A program made the translations under genes and the position numbers. The notes under the pieces are model-generated. The model was not told where the DNA came from. It did no database searches and saw only the letters and a program-made list of their open reading frames with translations. Below, piece by piece: positions 37,320-46,731 of a DNA stretch of 64,000 bases. Within the stretch, counting starts at the first letter, position 1, and the number at the start of each line of letters is the position of its first letter. Source of the DNA: Conchocele bisecta (lineage: Eukaryota > Mollusca > Bivalvia > Lucinida > Thyasiridae); NCBI GenBank assembly GCA_029237695.1, contig JAQRGA010000042.1, positions 1,922,001 through 1,986,000 on the forward strand, read 5' to 3'.

Positions 37320-37450
37320 CTCCTAATTCAATTGCTGTACCAAATTGTATATCGTTATTAACTTTTAATCCCATAATTTTCTCATAATATTTTGGTTCTA
37401 AAGCATATCAAGGGCGAATCACTTTTATATTTTTTTTCATCATTTAGTCA
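37320..37450 (-). pseudogene. NeuB/PseI-type sialic-acid synthase, C-terminal relic
   Basis: On minus, IKVIRP, a stop, then YALEPKYYEKIMGLKVNNDI and FGTAIEL. This is the SAF-type antifreeze domain at the end of N-acetylneuraminate/pseudaminate synthases (RPGxGLxPKY...IxGKKxxKDIxxGTPI). The in-frame TGA replaces the expected Gly. Faint frames further upstream (to about 37620) may be more of the same gene, but the catalytic barrel is gone. It suggests the ancestor made a nonulosonic acid. Confidence 0.7.
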
Positions 37451-37640
37451 GCTTCTTATTTTATTTATATCATTATTTTTTATTTTTATAATGGCTTTTA
37501 AGTTTCTATTAACTACAAGGTATTTCAATTAGAGTATCTGTAAATATTGATAAATCAGTATGGCTATTTTCAAATAATCTTACTTGATAGCTTCATGTAC
37601 TAATGCAGGCAAAAAAAAATATTCATTACTTTTATTTTGG

Positions 37641-38528
37641 CTAATTGTTTATATAATCTTTTTTTATTTGTATAAGAATTTTTTTAAGTTTTGACTGTCT
37701 ATCGCAAAGAATCGTATTATCACTTAGATATCCATTTTTATTTTTTAATTTCTTAAAAAATAATTTTACTTGTTTAAGTCTATACTTCAAAACTATACTT
37801 GCTAATAAGTGACTAAATATATATAGTAATTGTGATTTTTTAGAAATAATCTCTGCGATAAAACTTTTATTATGTAAAATAAATTTACATTCTTCAAAAT
37901 GATAGTTCATTTCTAGTGATTGCTGCCAATCCTTCCACTTAAATTCATTGATGTGTGGATAAGTTTTAATCGGAATCCAAGGAATTCTAAATGAATCAGC
38001 AACTATTGCACCATGCATTGCTTCACAAAGAACTAATTTAGATGCTCTAATGTCACTAATAATTTTTTCTACAGGTAATCTAGGATCTATGAGCGATATA
38101 CCTATTTTTTTCATTAATTTATCCCAGTTATCATACATTTCTAAACTTTTATGATGGGGAATATATGAAATATTGATGGAGTAATTTGGTTTTGGCAAAT
38201 TTATACTTGAAATCAATACAGCACCATCTGTTATGCTAAATGAATTATTGATTCCAATTTGCTTTGCCGTTAATGGACCTCTTACACAATAAATTTTATA
38301 ACTATCATCTATATTCGGAATTGTTCCATAAGAATTATCATCACCAGCAGCATAACCTGTAGAAAATATTATTTTTTTCCCTTTCATTTTTTTTAATCCT
38401 AATATTGAACCAATTCCAATAAAAGATATAGAATTATCATCATTAAAAAAATTGGGGAAAAAATGATTGAAAATTAATGGATTTAACGCATCTCCAAAAT
38501 TTAATCCGTTATGATATATTAATTTCAT
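37641..38528 (-). CDS. polysaccharide pyruvyl transferase family protein
   Basis: 295 residues. The opening HNGLNFGDALNPLIFNHFF, then SFIGIGSILGLKK, IYCVRGPLTAKQIGI with NSFSITDGAVL, and KLVLCEAMHGAIVADSFRIP (His-Gly catalytic region) are typical. The family adds a pyruvate ketal from phosphoenolpyruvate to a sugar, giving the glycan negative charge. It begins six bases after the neighbouring glycosyltransferase gene. The basic C-terminal tail is variable in the family. Confidence 0.85.
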   Translation of the reverse strand: MKLIYHNGLNFGDALNPLIFNHFFPNFFNDDNSISFIGIGSILGLKKMKGKKIIFSTGYAAGDDNSYGTIPNIDDSYKIYCVRGPLTAKQIGINNSFSITDGAVLISSINLPKPNYSINISYIPHHKSLEMYDNWDKLMKKIGISLIDPRLPVEKIISDIRASKLVLCEAMHGAIVADSFRIPWIPIKTYPHINEFKWKDWQQSLEMNYHFEECKFILHNKSFIAEIISKKSQLLYIFSHLLASIVLKYRLKQVKLFFKKLKNKNGYLSDNTILCDRQSKLKKILIQIKKDYINN

Positions 38529-38534
38529 ATTAAA

Positions 38535-39653
38535 TCAATTGGGATAAATATCAGATAATATTTTTATATTAGTGTTTATCGAGTTGAACGTTTTAATATT
38601 AATCATTGATTTGGTTCCTTTGATTTTAATAATATCTCTATTTTTGATAATATCCATGACTATATTAAAAAGTGAAGTTTCAATAATCTGTTTGAATTTG
38701 TTTCTTTCGTTAAAAGTATTGATTTTTCCGTTACCATTATTTAGTTTAGGTACATTTATAATCCAGCCAATATCATTGTTATTTATTTCCGGCAATGCTC
38801 TTATATCTGTAGTTATGACAGGACATCCGCATGCTTGTGATTCGAGTACAGAATATCCATAAGTATCACCCCATGTCGGAAGTAATCCTATATGGCTATT
38901 TTTTAAGAGTTCTAATACTTTATCATTATCAAGTTTATTGAAATGTTTAATATTGCAAGAATATTTATTAATAATACCAATAGCTTTATCATAATCTTTT
39001 TTAGTTGTTTTAGAGGCATAGTCTCCATAATTTAGTGAACTTATAATATTTAAAGATAATTCTGGGAATCTAGGAATCAGTTTATCGAAAATATTAAGAA
39101 CTTCTCTACCTCCTTTTCTAAAAAAATCACTTCCTATGAGTGTAAAAATAATTTTATTTTTAGGTAATTTCTTTTCTCTGTAAGCGGTGAGTAATTTTTT
39201 TTGAGGCGGATGTAAAATTATCATTTTATCAATTATTGCATCAAGGTATTCAGGATACCTGTTTTTAATATATTCAACTTGTAAATCATAACTGCATTGA
39301 GAGATAGCTATAATTTTTTTGCACTTTTTAGATGCTAGTTTTTTCACTGCAAAATTATAAATAAATTTAGGTGCATTTCCTAATCTTGGTAGTGTCGTTT
39401 CAAATGTTATAATCCATGGAGTTTTGCTTAAACTTATTGTATTAAAATAATGTTTTAAATCTGTTTTACTAAAACCAATATCTAAATGTAGAAATTGTAA
39501 ACAGGGATGGATTTTTCCCGTAAAATGAAAGTATATATTTAAAAGAGTACTGAATAGATCTCTTTCTTTAATAAATTTAAAGCCATGAGGTAAATCAATA
39601 AAATTTCTTATTTCAGGATAACCAAAATCATTTGTTCCTATTTTTTTATTCAT
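38535..39653 (-). CDS. GT4-like glycosyltransferase
   Basis: 372 residues. GT-B fold: the N-terminal part includes TPWIITFETTLPRLGNAP. The donor site has IIFTLIGSDFFRKGGREVLN and HIGLLPTWGDTYGYSVLESQ followed by ACGCPVITTDIRALPEIN, with the E-x7-E-type residues. It ends in TGA. Its ATG overlaps the stop of the upstream glycosyltransferase in an ATGA junction, so the two are translated together. Specificity is unknown. Confidence 0.87.
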   Translation of the reverse strand: MNKKIGTNDFGYPEIRNFIDLPHGFKFIKERDLFSTLLNIYFHFTGKIHPCLQFLHLDIGFSKTDLKHYFNTISLSKTPWIITFETTLPRLGNAPKFIYNFAVKKLASKKCKKIIAISQCSYDLQVEYIKNRYPEYLDAIIDKMIILHPPQKKLLTAYREKKLPKNKIIFTLIGSDFFRKGGREVLNIFDKLIPRFPELSLNIISSLNYGDYASKTTKKDYDKAIGIINKYSCNIKHFNKLDNDKVLELLKNSHIGLLPTWGDTYGYSVLESQACGCPVITTDIRALPEINNNDIGWIINVPKLNNGNGKINTFNERNKFKQIIETSLFNIVMDIIKNRDIIKIKGTKSMINIKTFNSINTNIKILSDIYPN

Positions 39654-40780
39654 TTCAATATTTTTAAATAATTTGATTTATAGCTTTTCTTAGAAAAATA
39701 TTGTTTCGCAAATTTATTCATAAATATTTTATCTTCATATTCTATCTTAGGAAACTTTAATGAAATATCTGTAATATTTTTGATAACACAACCAATATTA
39801 TTTTTCTTCACAATATATGTATAATCACCTAATTCATCTGATATTATTATTTTTAACCCTGCTAATAGATATTCTGCAAATTTAGTTGGTGCGGCAACTT
39901 TATTTGTTATTGTCTTACTTCTGTATAACAATCCATAGTCTGCTATACTTAATAATTCATAAACTTTATTAGTTGGTAGCCATTTTTGATTTATTCTATT
40001 TTTATAATGAGTATAGATCCTTAGTTTTTTTAAATCAAATTTGGATAAAAATAATATTTTAATAGCTTGATTAGATTTCAATAATATCATTAATAAATTA
40101 TCCAGTTCATTAATTGACTGCCATGCCTCTGTAGAACCTGAATATACAAAAATTATATCTTCTGATGTATAACCATATTTTAAACGATTATATTTTAAAA
40201 TATTTTCAGTCAGTTTAAACGTTTGAAACTCTTTGTTAATCGTACAGGGTATTATACTATGTTTATTTAAATTATATTTATATTCTATTCTCCAATAATC
40301 TATCAATTTATTTGAAACTGCTATTCTATAGTCACTGTCTAAAACACTTTTTCTTTCTAAGATACTTATACTAGATTTTATTTTTTGATTTCCTACAATA
40401 TTAAATTCATTCCATTCTGCTTTTAAGGCACCTCTTCCATCGTAACAGACCCACTTTTTTCTAAGTATTTTTTTAAAAAACAGTGCTATATGATTTGCTA
40501 TTACACCTCTAGTTATGATTTTTTTATGAAAAAATGATATAAATAAAAATATTATTGCAAAAAATGGCCACCAATGATTTCGACTAGGTATCATTGGGAT
40601 TATTATTGAATTCGTATATACTTTTTTAATGCTTCTTCTAGATTCAGGATATATGGTATACGGTACAAATGAAACGAGTTTTATTTTGGACGTTTGCAAT
40701 GTATTTAGATAATTACATACTCCAACTACTTGGCTTGCATATATGCCGGTATATCCAATTCCCCATGTTAAATAAATCAT
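39650..40780 (-). CDS. glycosyltransferase, GT-B type
   Basis: 376 residues. The start MIYLTWGIGYTGIYASQVVG resembles GT4 enzymes with a Gly-rich N-terminal loop. FVYSGSTEAWQSINELDNLL and ADYGLLYRSKTITNKVAAPT followed by KFAEYLLAGLKIIISDELG form the donor-binding domain; the Pro-Thr-Lys-Phe-x-Glu-Tyr motif is conserved in this subgroup. A hydrophobic stretch (about 71-86, WPFFAIIFLFISFFHK) may contact the membrane. It is 13 bases from the epimerase gene. Confidence 0.82.
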   Translation of the reverse strand: MIYLTWGIGYTGIYASQVVGVCNYLNTLQTSKIKLVSFVPYTIYPESRRSIKKVYTNSIIIPMIPSRNHWWPFFAIIFLFISFFHKKIITRGVIANHIALFFKKILRKKWVCYDGRGALKAEWNEFNIVGNQKIKSSISILERKSVLDSDYRIAVSNKLIDYWRIEYKYNLNKHSIIPCTINKEFQTFKLTENILKYNRLKYGYTSEDIIFVYSGSTEAWQSINELDNLLMILLKSNQAIKILFLSKFDLKKLRIYTHYKNRINQKWLPTNKVYELLSIADYGLLYRSKTITNKVAAPTKFAEYLLAGLKIIISDELGDYTYIVKKNNIGCVIKNITDISLKFPKIEYEDKIFMNKFAKQYFSKKSYKSNYLKILK

Positions 40781-40793
40781 ACTTGAAAATAGT

Positions 40794-41972
40794 TTATTTT
40801 ATGTACTTATTTATAATTATAGATATAATTTTCTCACTTGCTCTGCCATCCCAAAATTTAGGAATACTGCCTTTCTTATATATATTTTTAAGTATATCAT
40901 TGATAATTGAATTTAGCTTATCAGTATTGTTACCAATAAGTATATTTGTTCCTTTGATACAGGTAACAGGACGTTCTGTATTTTTACGTAATGTTATGCA
41001 TGGAATACCAAGTGCTGTGGTCTCTTCTTGAATCCCACCGCTATCAGTCAAAACACATTTTGCATCTTTCCATAAAAAAAGAAAATCATTATAGTTTAAT
41101 GGCTCAGTTTTATAAATTTCAGAATTTATATCTTTATTTGAGTTTATCATATTATTTAAATAATTAGCCAAATTAAATCTTTTAATATTTTTCCATGTCC
41201 TCGGATGGCATGAGAAAATAATAGGAATTTTATGTATTTTTGAAATTTTTTGAATGGAGTTTAAAATATTTGCTAAATTTGTTCTGTCATCAACATTAGA
41301 TGGACGATGTAAAGTCATAACTATATATTGTTTTGGAAGTCTGGATTTTAACTCTTTAATATTATTTGATACTTCTCCACGATTTACCTTGTCTAACTGG
41401 TATAATAGATTGTCTATCATGACATTTCCAACCATGTGAATCCGTTTTTTCGTATGTCCCTCTTTTAGAAGATTATTTATTCCATCTTCTTCAGTAACAA
41501 AAAATATATCACTTATAGCATCTGTTGTGATTCTATTTATTTCTTCTGGCATATTTCTATCATTAGATCTAAGACCTGCCTCTATATGAGCTAAGATAAT
41601 ATGAAGTTTTTTTGCAACTAAACTCGCTGCAATAGTAGAGTTTACATCGCCGACAACCATTACTAAATCAGGTTTTATTTGAGTGCAAATATTTTCGAAT
41701 TTTATCATTATGTCTGCAGTTTGTTTAGCATGTGTATTGCTACCGACTTCCAAATTGAAATCTGGTTTTTTAATTCCTAAATCTTTAAAAAAAATATGTG
41801 ACATTTTTTGATCATAGTGTTGTCCAGTATGCACTAAAATTGCTTCAATTGTTGTGATATCTCTTGAATATTTCTGAGAGTTGTACATTTTTATAGCTCT
41901 TAAAATAGGAGCAATTTTCATAAAATTTGGTCGTGCACCTGCAACTAAAATAATTTTAAAATATTCTTTCAT
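40794..41972 (-). CDS. wecB: UDP-N-acetylglucosamine 2-epimerase (non-hydrolysing)
   Basis: 392 residues. It interconverts UDP-GlcNAc and UDP-ManNAc. The characteristic runs are VAGARPNFMKIAPILRAI, VHTGQHYDQKMS, VVGDVNSTIAASLVAKKL, HIEAGLRSNDRNMPEEINR and LTDSGGIQEETTALGIPCIT, which hold the UDP site and catalytic Asp/Glu/His residues. UDP-ManNAc could feed ManNAc or ManNAcA units, and ManNAc-type sugars are substrates of NeuB-like synthases such as the relic at 37320. First intact gene of the downstream half of the glycan operon. Confidence 0.94.
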   Translation of the reverse strand: MKEYFKIILVAGARPNFMKIAPILRAIKMYNSQKYSRDITTIEAILVHTGQHYDQKMSHIFFKDLGIKKPDFNLEVGSNTHAKQTADIMIKFENICTQIKPDLVMVVGDVNSTIAASLVAKKLHIILAHIEAGLRSNDRNMPEEINRITTDAISDIFFVTEEDGINNLLKEGHTKKRIHMVGNVMIDNLLYQLDKVNRGEVSNNIKELKSRLPKQYIVMTLHRPSNVDDRTNLANILNSIQKISKIHKIPIIFSCHPRTWKNIKRFNLANYLNNMINSNKDINSEIYKTEPLNYNDFLFLWKDAKCVLTDSGGIQEETTALGIPCITLRKNTERPVTCIKGTNILIGNNTDKLNSIINDILKNIYKKGSIPKFWDGRASEKIISIIINKYIK

Positions 41973-41979
41973 CTATTAA

Positions 41980-42730
41980 CTCAACTTACGCACCTGCTAG
42001 CGATGCCAATTTAATTTTAATTTTTGTTAGTTTCTTAAAAGCAGTTTTAAATGCCGTTACATATATTTTACCCTGTAGAGCAAAATGGTTAAGGTTAAAT
42101 GGTAATTTATATTTTATATATAATAGTAATGATACAAATAAATGATTGGTTTGAGTTGTTATAATTTTTTTTAAAAATTTTCATATTGCATTATTTACCT
42201 TTTCCTTTTTTACTTCTGCACTTCTTATAATTGCACCATTTTTATTATTTATAATGGCAGAGAAATTCTATTCTACTGTCATTAATTTCTTTGATTATGT
42301 TAGACGTGGCATGCCACTTATTAGAACCATCTTCTTTAATAGAAATAAGGTTTAATTCACTGATGCTTTACATCGTTTAATGTTTGTAGAGCAATACCAA
42401 CTAAATACTTCGCTTTTAGCGAAGCATTAAAAGTTTTACATTCAGTAAAAATACTCTTCTTTGGGGATTGTTATTAACAATTTTATAAAAATAAAATATC
42501 TATAATAAAAAACTACTAACAGCTCTTTTTATTGTGCCTGATGAATTAAAACAAGTGATAATTACTGATACTATAGGCATTTTGGAAATCATCTTTTCAA
42601 TAACTGTTATAATCTTTCACTAGATAATTATTGTACTGATAAAAAAATTTAAATCTACCTTAAAAAATATTTTTTAAGGGGTGAGTTAAGCTAGGAGTTA
42701 TTTTTTACTAATCCTTATCCATCTCTTTTA
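41980..42730. other. 0.75 kb without an intact gene
   Basis: AT-rich DNA with decayed minus-strand coding traces. One near 42000-42130 reads NLNHFALQGKIYVTAFKTAF and ends at a stop just after ASLAGA. Another near 42240-42360 reads ELNLISIKEDGSNKWHATSN. A tight hairpin (cttcgct/agcgaag, 42411-42427) lies between, without a T-run. No family is recognised. The region probably held one more glycan gene. Confidence 0.35.
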
Positions 42731-42735
42731 TTTTT

Positions 42736-43961
42736 TTATAGTTTATTTAACAAATTTATCAGCTGTTCTGTTATATTTTTATACGAAAAAGAATTAACTG
42801 AATAGTTAAAATTATAATTAATACCAGCTGGATTTTTAACAACTTCATCAAGTTTAAATAATATATCTTTTGGATAAATATGTATCTCAAATTTATTTAA
42901 TTCTATAAATTTACTAACTTCTCCATAACTTCCAATATAAATAATTGACTTTTTAAGATAAATAATTTTATAAATTTTTGTGCTTATGTTATTTTTAGAT
43001 CTATCGTGGAATATAGTTAAACAAAAGTCTACTTCTTCTACTTTTTTAAAAAATAATAAGGACGATAATTCTTCAAAAATATTTATATATTGCATTTTCT
43101 TAAGATAGTTTCTTTTAGCACTATTAACATAGCAGTCAATAATTACCTTTTTTTTATACTTTTTAGCAAACTTATTTAAATTATAAAAAGTTTCCTCTAG
43201 ATTTTCATAAACTGTTCCACCATAAATAAATTTTACTTTATTTTTTATCTTTTTGGGTTCATGATTAATATTTGTTTCACCTACTTCATCTGTATCATAA
43301 GCATGTGGTAAAAGTATTATTTTAGACTTATAGTTTGGATATAAATTTTCTAAATCTTTTTTCCATGAATATGTTGTTACTGTTATATAGTCAAAATCTG
43401 TTATTACATATTTTTCTTTTTCTTCTAAAATTTTTTTCAGAAACTGAACCTAAACCATAAATTTTTCCTTGAATCCATGGATCTCTAGAGTCTGAAATTA
43501 GTGTTATATGTGGATATTGTTTTTTTATTAATGCAGCATAGTAAGGTATATTAAATGGTGCAACAGTGACAATTATATTAGTATACCCATTATTAATATT
43601 TTTCTTAAGAGCTTTGAATATTTTACTCTTTAGAAAAATTACTCTGTCATAATAATTACCTTTAGAAAATATTTTTATATATTGTAAAGAGTATCTATAT
43701 AATATTTTTTCAAATAAATTTTTAGGCTTTTTATTTAATATTTGAGGATAATTATCTTCAATAATTGATATTCTATCCTTAAATTCTTCAATATCTTTAT
43801 TCTATAAAAACTTTTCGCTACAACTAATATTATCTTTTACTGTTACTATATGAATATCTATTCCTGATTGATGTAAATATTTAGCAAATTTTCCCCCATC
43901 GTCTCCATCCAATACCCGCCTGTGGAGGGAATTTTTATGATAAAATTAAGATTTTTTTCAT
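42736..43961 (-). pseudogene. glycosyltransferase with four inactivating changes
   Basis: From an ATG at 43961 the frame reads MKKILILS then TAA. It continues with KFPPQAGIGWRRW, the GT4 N-terminal motif. One extra A in a short A-run (about 43890) shifts the frame. A TAG follows after NISCSEKFL. A second extra A in a seven-A run (43431-43437) shifts it again. The final 119 codons (43095-42736) are open and carry the C-terminal part of the protein. After allowing for the two extra bases the total length is a multiple of three. Readable segments include FNIPYYAALIKKQYPHITLI and ISDSRDPWIQGKIYGLG, typical of WcaI/TuaC-like GT4 enzymes. Confidence 0.8.
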
Positions 43962-44001
43962 CTATTTAGCCTTAAATTAGTATGATATAAGGAATACTGT
44001 T

Positions 44002-45231
44002 TTAATTTATTTTTGACTCTAATTCATCAGGAGTATTAATTATTACCTTTCTTAAAGAAGAGCAATATCTAAATGGATAATCTTTTTCAAGTGGAGCATA
44101 TATTCCTTTAAAACCATTTAATAGTCTTTGAATATTTAAATTTGATGTAATCGTTACTGTTAAATCTATTTGAGTAAAATAATATAGAGAATTTACCTTA
44201 AAAGCTCCAAAACTGACTGGTTTATTGAAAAAATTAGAATAATATTTTTTTACTTTATTGTAAATATATATATTCTGTTTTTCTATTGGATGCAATAATA
44301 TAACCAAATTTAAGGTATTATTTTGTTTAATTATTGAGCTTAATATATGTAAAATTTTAGCTTCTGTTTCAACTAAATTAGATTTACACCTCATTCCCTT
44401 TTGTCGTCTTAAAGAGTATCCACTTGATATATAGGCAATATCATACTTTAATGTATTTATATTTTTATCTATTTTTATAAAGTCATTAAAATACTCATGT
44501 GGTCTTTTCAGTATTTTTTTTATATACCAATTATTTTTAAGTTCTTTATACTCTTCTAGGTGAAATGGTGCAGTAATACCAACGTAATCAGAAACTACTT
44601 TTTTATAATAACAGTATAATGGTGTAGATGAAGGAATCTTTTCACATATAATTTTATTTTTACTAAGAAGCAATGCAAGTAAATTTGAATCAGGTTCAAA
44701 TGGAGAGAAAAAATAAAGATATTTTATTTTTTCTTTTTTTAAAATGAGAATTATTGCAATCCACTCTAGAAAATATATTATGTTAAGTGAAATAATATTT
44801 CTATTTTTACTAAAAAAGGAAAATGGCGATAAAATTAAGGTTAAAAATATAATATTTAATGTTATGAAAATTTTATATATAATTCCAGTTTTAATTGATA
44901 ATTTATTCCTGCCGATAAATAATTTATTTTTAGAATTATCAAATAAATTAATATATTTAATTCGCTGTTTTTTTGATTCTGATATACCATCAAGTATAGC
45001 TCTATTATTATATTTTTTGTCGATCTCAAGTGAATTATTGTTTCTGTATAAAAATAATAATATTATATAAAAATATCTTAAGATAATACGTCTTTTTCCT
45101 TTATCGTTGTCTGTTGTGCGAAATGAATCATTTGAGAATAAACTTTTTACGCCAATATTATATTTAGATTTTTTATTTATTATAATATGTAGAAATCCCC
45201 AAAAATATAATTTGTAATATAGTTTTAATAA
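44002..45231 (-). CDS. unrecognised surface-polysaccharide protein, start codon missing
   Basis: A clean open frame of 409 sense codons runs from a stop at 45232-45234 to TAA at 44002, but its first ATG is at 44673, about halfway. The upstream half is plainly protein-like: hydrophobic segments ILRYFYIILLFLYR and IFITLNIIFLTLILSPFSFF, then YLYFFSPFEPDSNLLALLLS running into the ATG-started part. The latter includes PYEYFND-like aromatic stretches and LNLVILLHPIEKQNIYIYNK. I do not recognise the family. Either translation uses a rare start, or the 5' end was lost and this is a pseudogene. It lies between a glycosyltransferase relic and Wzt, so a glycan role is likely. Confidence 0.5.
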   Translation of the reverse strand, partial: LLKLYYKLYFWGFLHIIINKKSKYNIGVKSLFSNDSFRTTDNDKGKRRIILRYFYIILLFLYRNNNSLEIDKKYNNRAILDGISESKKQRIKYINLFDNSKNKLFIGRNKLSIKTGIIYKIFITLNIIFLTLILSPFSFFSKNRNIISLNIIYFLEWIAIILILKKEKIKYLYFFSPFEPDSNLLALLLSKNKIICEKIPSSTPLYCYYKKVVSDYVGITAPFHLEEYKELKNNWYIKKILKRPHEYFNDFIKIDKNINTLKYDIAYISSGYSLRRQKGMRCKSNLVETEAKILHILSSIIKQNNTLNLVILLHPIEKQNIYIYNKVKKYYSNFFNKPVSFGAFKVNSLYYFTQIDLTVTITSNLNIQRLLNGFKGIYAPLEKDYPFRYCSSLRKVIINTPDELESKIN

Positions 45232-45295
45232 TTATCATTTATAATTCCAAAGAAACGGCTTAAATTACCGAATTTAGTGCATTAAAGTTCTTATT

Positions 45296-45577
45296 CTAAA
45301 ACTCTATTATTTTAATTCTATTCCAAATGATTTCATTTGCTCTATTTATTAATAAGAATAATCTCAGCTGAGCATGTTTATTATGGTAATTATTATATAT
45401 TATATTTTTTCTTATTGGAAATCTTATATCTTTGCTAACAAGAAAAAAAATATTTTCTATCTCATTTAATACAAATAACCTTGTAATATTTCCATGCCTA
45501 TCACTTAATGAGCATGCTGATATTAACTTTGAAGCGTTTAATGTTTCAGCATATTTAAGAATAAATTCAATATATCA
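45296..45577 (-). pseudogene. disconnected C-terminal domain of Wzt
   Basis: After the TGA (45577-45575) that ends the ATPase gene, the same frame stays open for 92 more codons to TAG at 45296. It reads YIEFILKYAETLNASKLISA and later ACSLSDRHGNITRLFVLNEI. This resembles the beta-sandwich Wzt C-terminal domain that recognises the chain terminus in some O-antigen exporters. A full-length protein would be about 400 residues, the usual length of that class. The simplest reading is a recent nonsense mutation. Confidence 0.65.
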
Positions 45578-46498
45578 AGAATCAGCTGCTAAAACTTCAG
45601 AAATATTTTGGTTATTTTTGTTTTTAAAGTTAATTTCAACTACTTCGAAGTTTTGACTGCGTATTTTATCAGTTCTATTTATAATTGGTGCATTTTTTAA
45701 AAAATTACTATGTAGATAAGAATCTACTGCATTACCTGCATTTCCATTAAAGGCTATTTTTCCATTTGAAAGAATTATACCATTGTCACATAATTCTTTT
45801 ACTGTACTCATATTGTGGCTTGTGAAGAGGATGGTTCTTCCTTCTCCCTTAGAAACTTCTTTCATTTTATTTATAGCTTTTCTTTGAAATTCAGCATCGC
45901 CTACAGCTAGGACTTCGTCAACTATTAAAATATCAGGTTCTAAATGAGCTGCAACTGCAAAACCTAGTCTGACCATCATTCCTGAAGAGTAACGTTTAAC
46001 CGGTGTGTCTAGATATCTTTCCACTTGGGCAAAATCTACTATTTCATCAAGTTTTTTGTTGATTCCAAAACGTGACATTCCAAGAATTGTACCGTTCATA
46101 TAAATATTTTCACGACCTGTAAGTTCAGGATGAAAACCTGTTCCTACTTCCAGTAGAGAAGCAGTATTACCTTTCATTTTTATTCTGCCTGTTGTTGGTC
46201 CTGTTATTTCTGATAAAATTTTAAGAAGTGTTGATTTGCCCGAACCATTTTTACCTATTATTCCAATACGATCTCCACGTTTAACTTCTAGATTAATATC
46301 TTTCAGTGCCCAAACATAGTCAGATTGACCTTTTATTGTTCTGTCATTTGTATCTCCAATTTTTAGATATGGATCTTCTTTCCCTCTGACTTTAGCCCAA
46401 AGGCGATTAATATCATGTGAGATGGTTCCTGTCGAGACAAGACCAAGGCGATACTGTTTGGATAAATTTTCGATTCGTATAACTACGTCTTTACTCAT
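45575..46498 (-). CDS. wzt: polysaccharide ABC exporter ATPase (Wzt/KpsT type)
   Basis: 307 residues as encoded. Walker A GIIGKNGSGKSTLLKIL, the SSGMMVRLGFAVAAHLE signature with the Gly-Met variation typical of Wzt/TagH, and Walker B DILIVDEVLAVGD are intact. Near the N-terminus VIRIENLSKQYRLG is a usual opening, followed by an insert (about 20-55) typical for Wzt. It powers export of a finished glycan on undecaprenyl diphosphate through Wzm, whose gene lies 233 bases upstream. The protein ends at an in-frame TGA, and a further 92 codons that look like the Wzt C-terminal domain follow. The ATPase core could still work like short KpsT/TagH proteins. Confidence 0.9.
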   Translation of the reverse strand: MSKDVVIRIENLSKQYRLGLVSTGTISHDINRLWAKVRGKEDPYLKIGDTNDRTIKGQSDYVWALKDINLEVKRGDRIGIIGKNGSGKSTLLKILSEITGPTTGRIKMKGNTASLLEVGTGFHPELTGRENIYMNGTILGMSRFGINKKLDEIVDFAQVERYLDTPVKRYSSGMMVRLGFAVAAHLEPDILIVDEVLAVGDAEFQRKAINKMKEVSKGEGRTILFTSHNMSTVKELCDNGIILSNGKIAFNGNAGNAVDSYLHSNFLKNAPIINRTDKIRSQNFEVVEINFKNKNNQNISEVLAADS

Positions 46499-46731
46499 AA
46501 AAATTAATGTTTAATATTAGATTTTTGATTATTTTAAATCCGATTTAAGCTCTCTTGTTATGTTTTAACTATTTTGCTAACTATTCTTACAAATGAGTTA
46601 ATTTTAATATTTAATCAATTTAGTTTTTCTTCTTATACGGATAATTTGTTTCTATTAACAGCCTTATTCAGTACTGAGTTTCCATTACCTCTTTTGAGGC
46701 TATAATTATTTATTAAAAATTCCACATTATA

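Noticed and set aside
42411..42427. Hairpin cttcgct/agcgaag as a terminator
   Set aside because: The loop is only three bases and there is no T-run on either strand; it lies within decayed coding sequence.
45575..45577. TGA in wzt as selenocysteine or a reassigned codon
   Set aside because: TGA clearly serves as a stop elsewhere (for example the ATGA junction at about 39650), and Wzt has no known selenocysteine position; a nonsense mutation is simpler.
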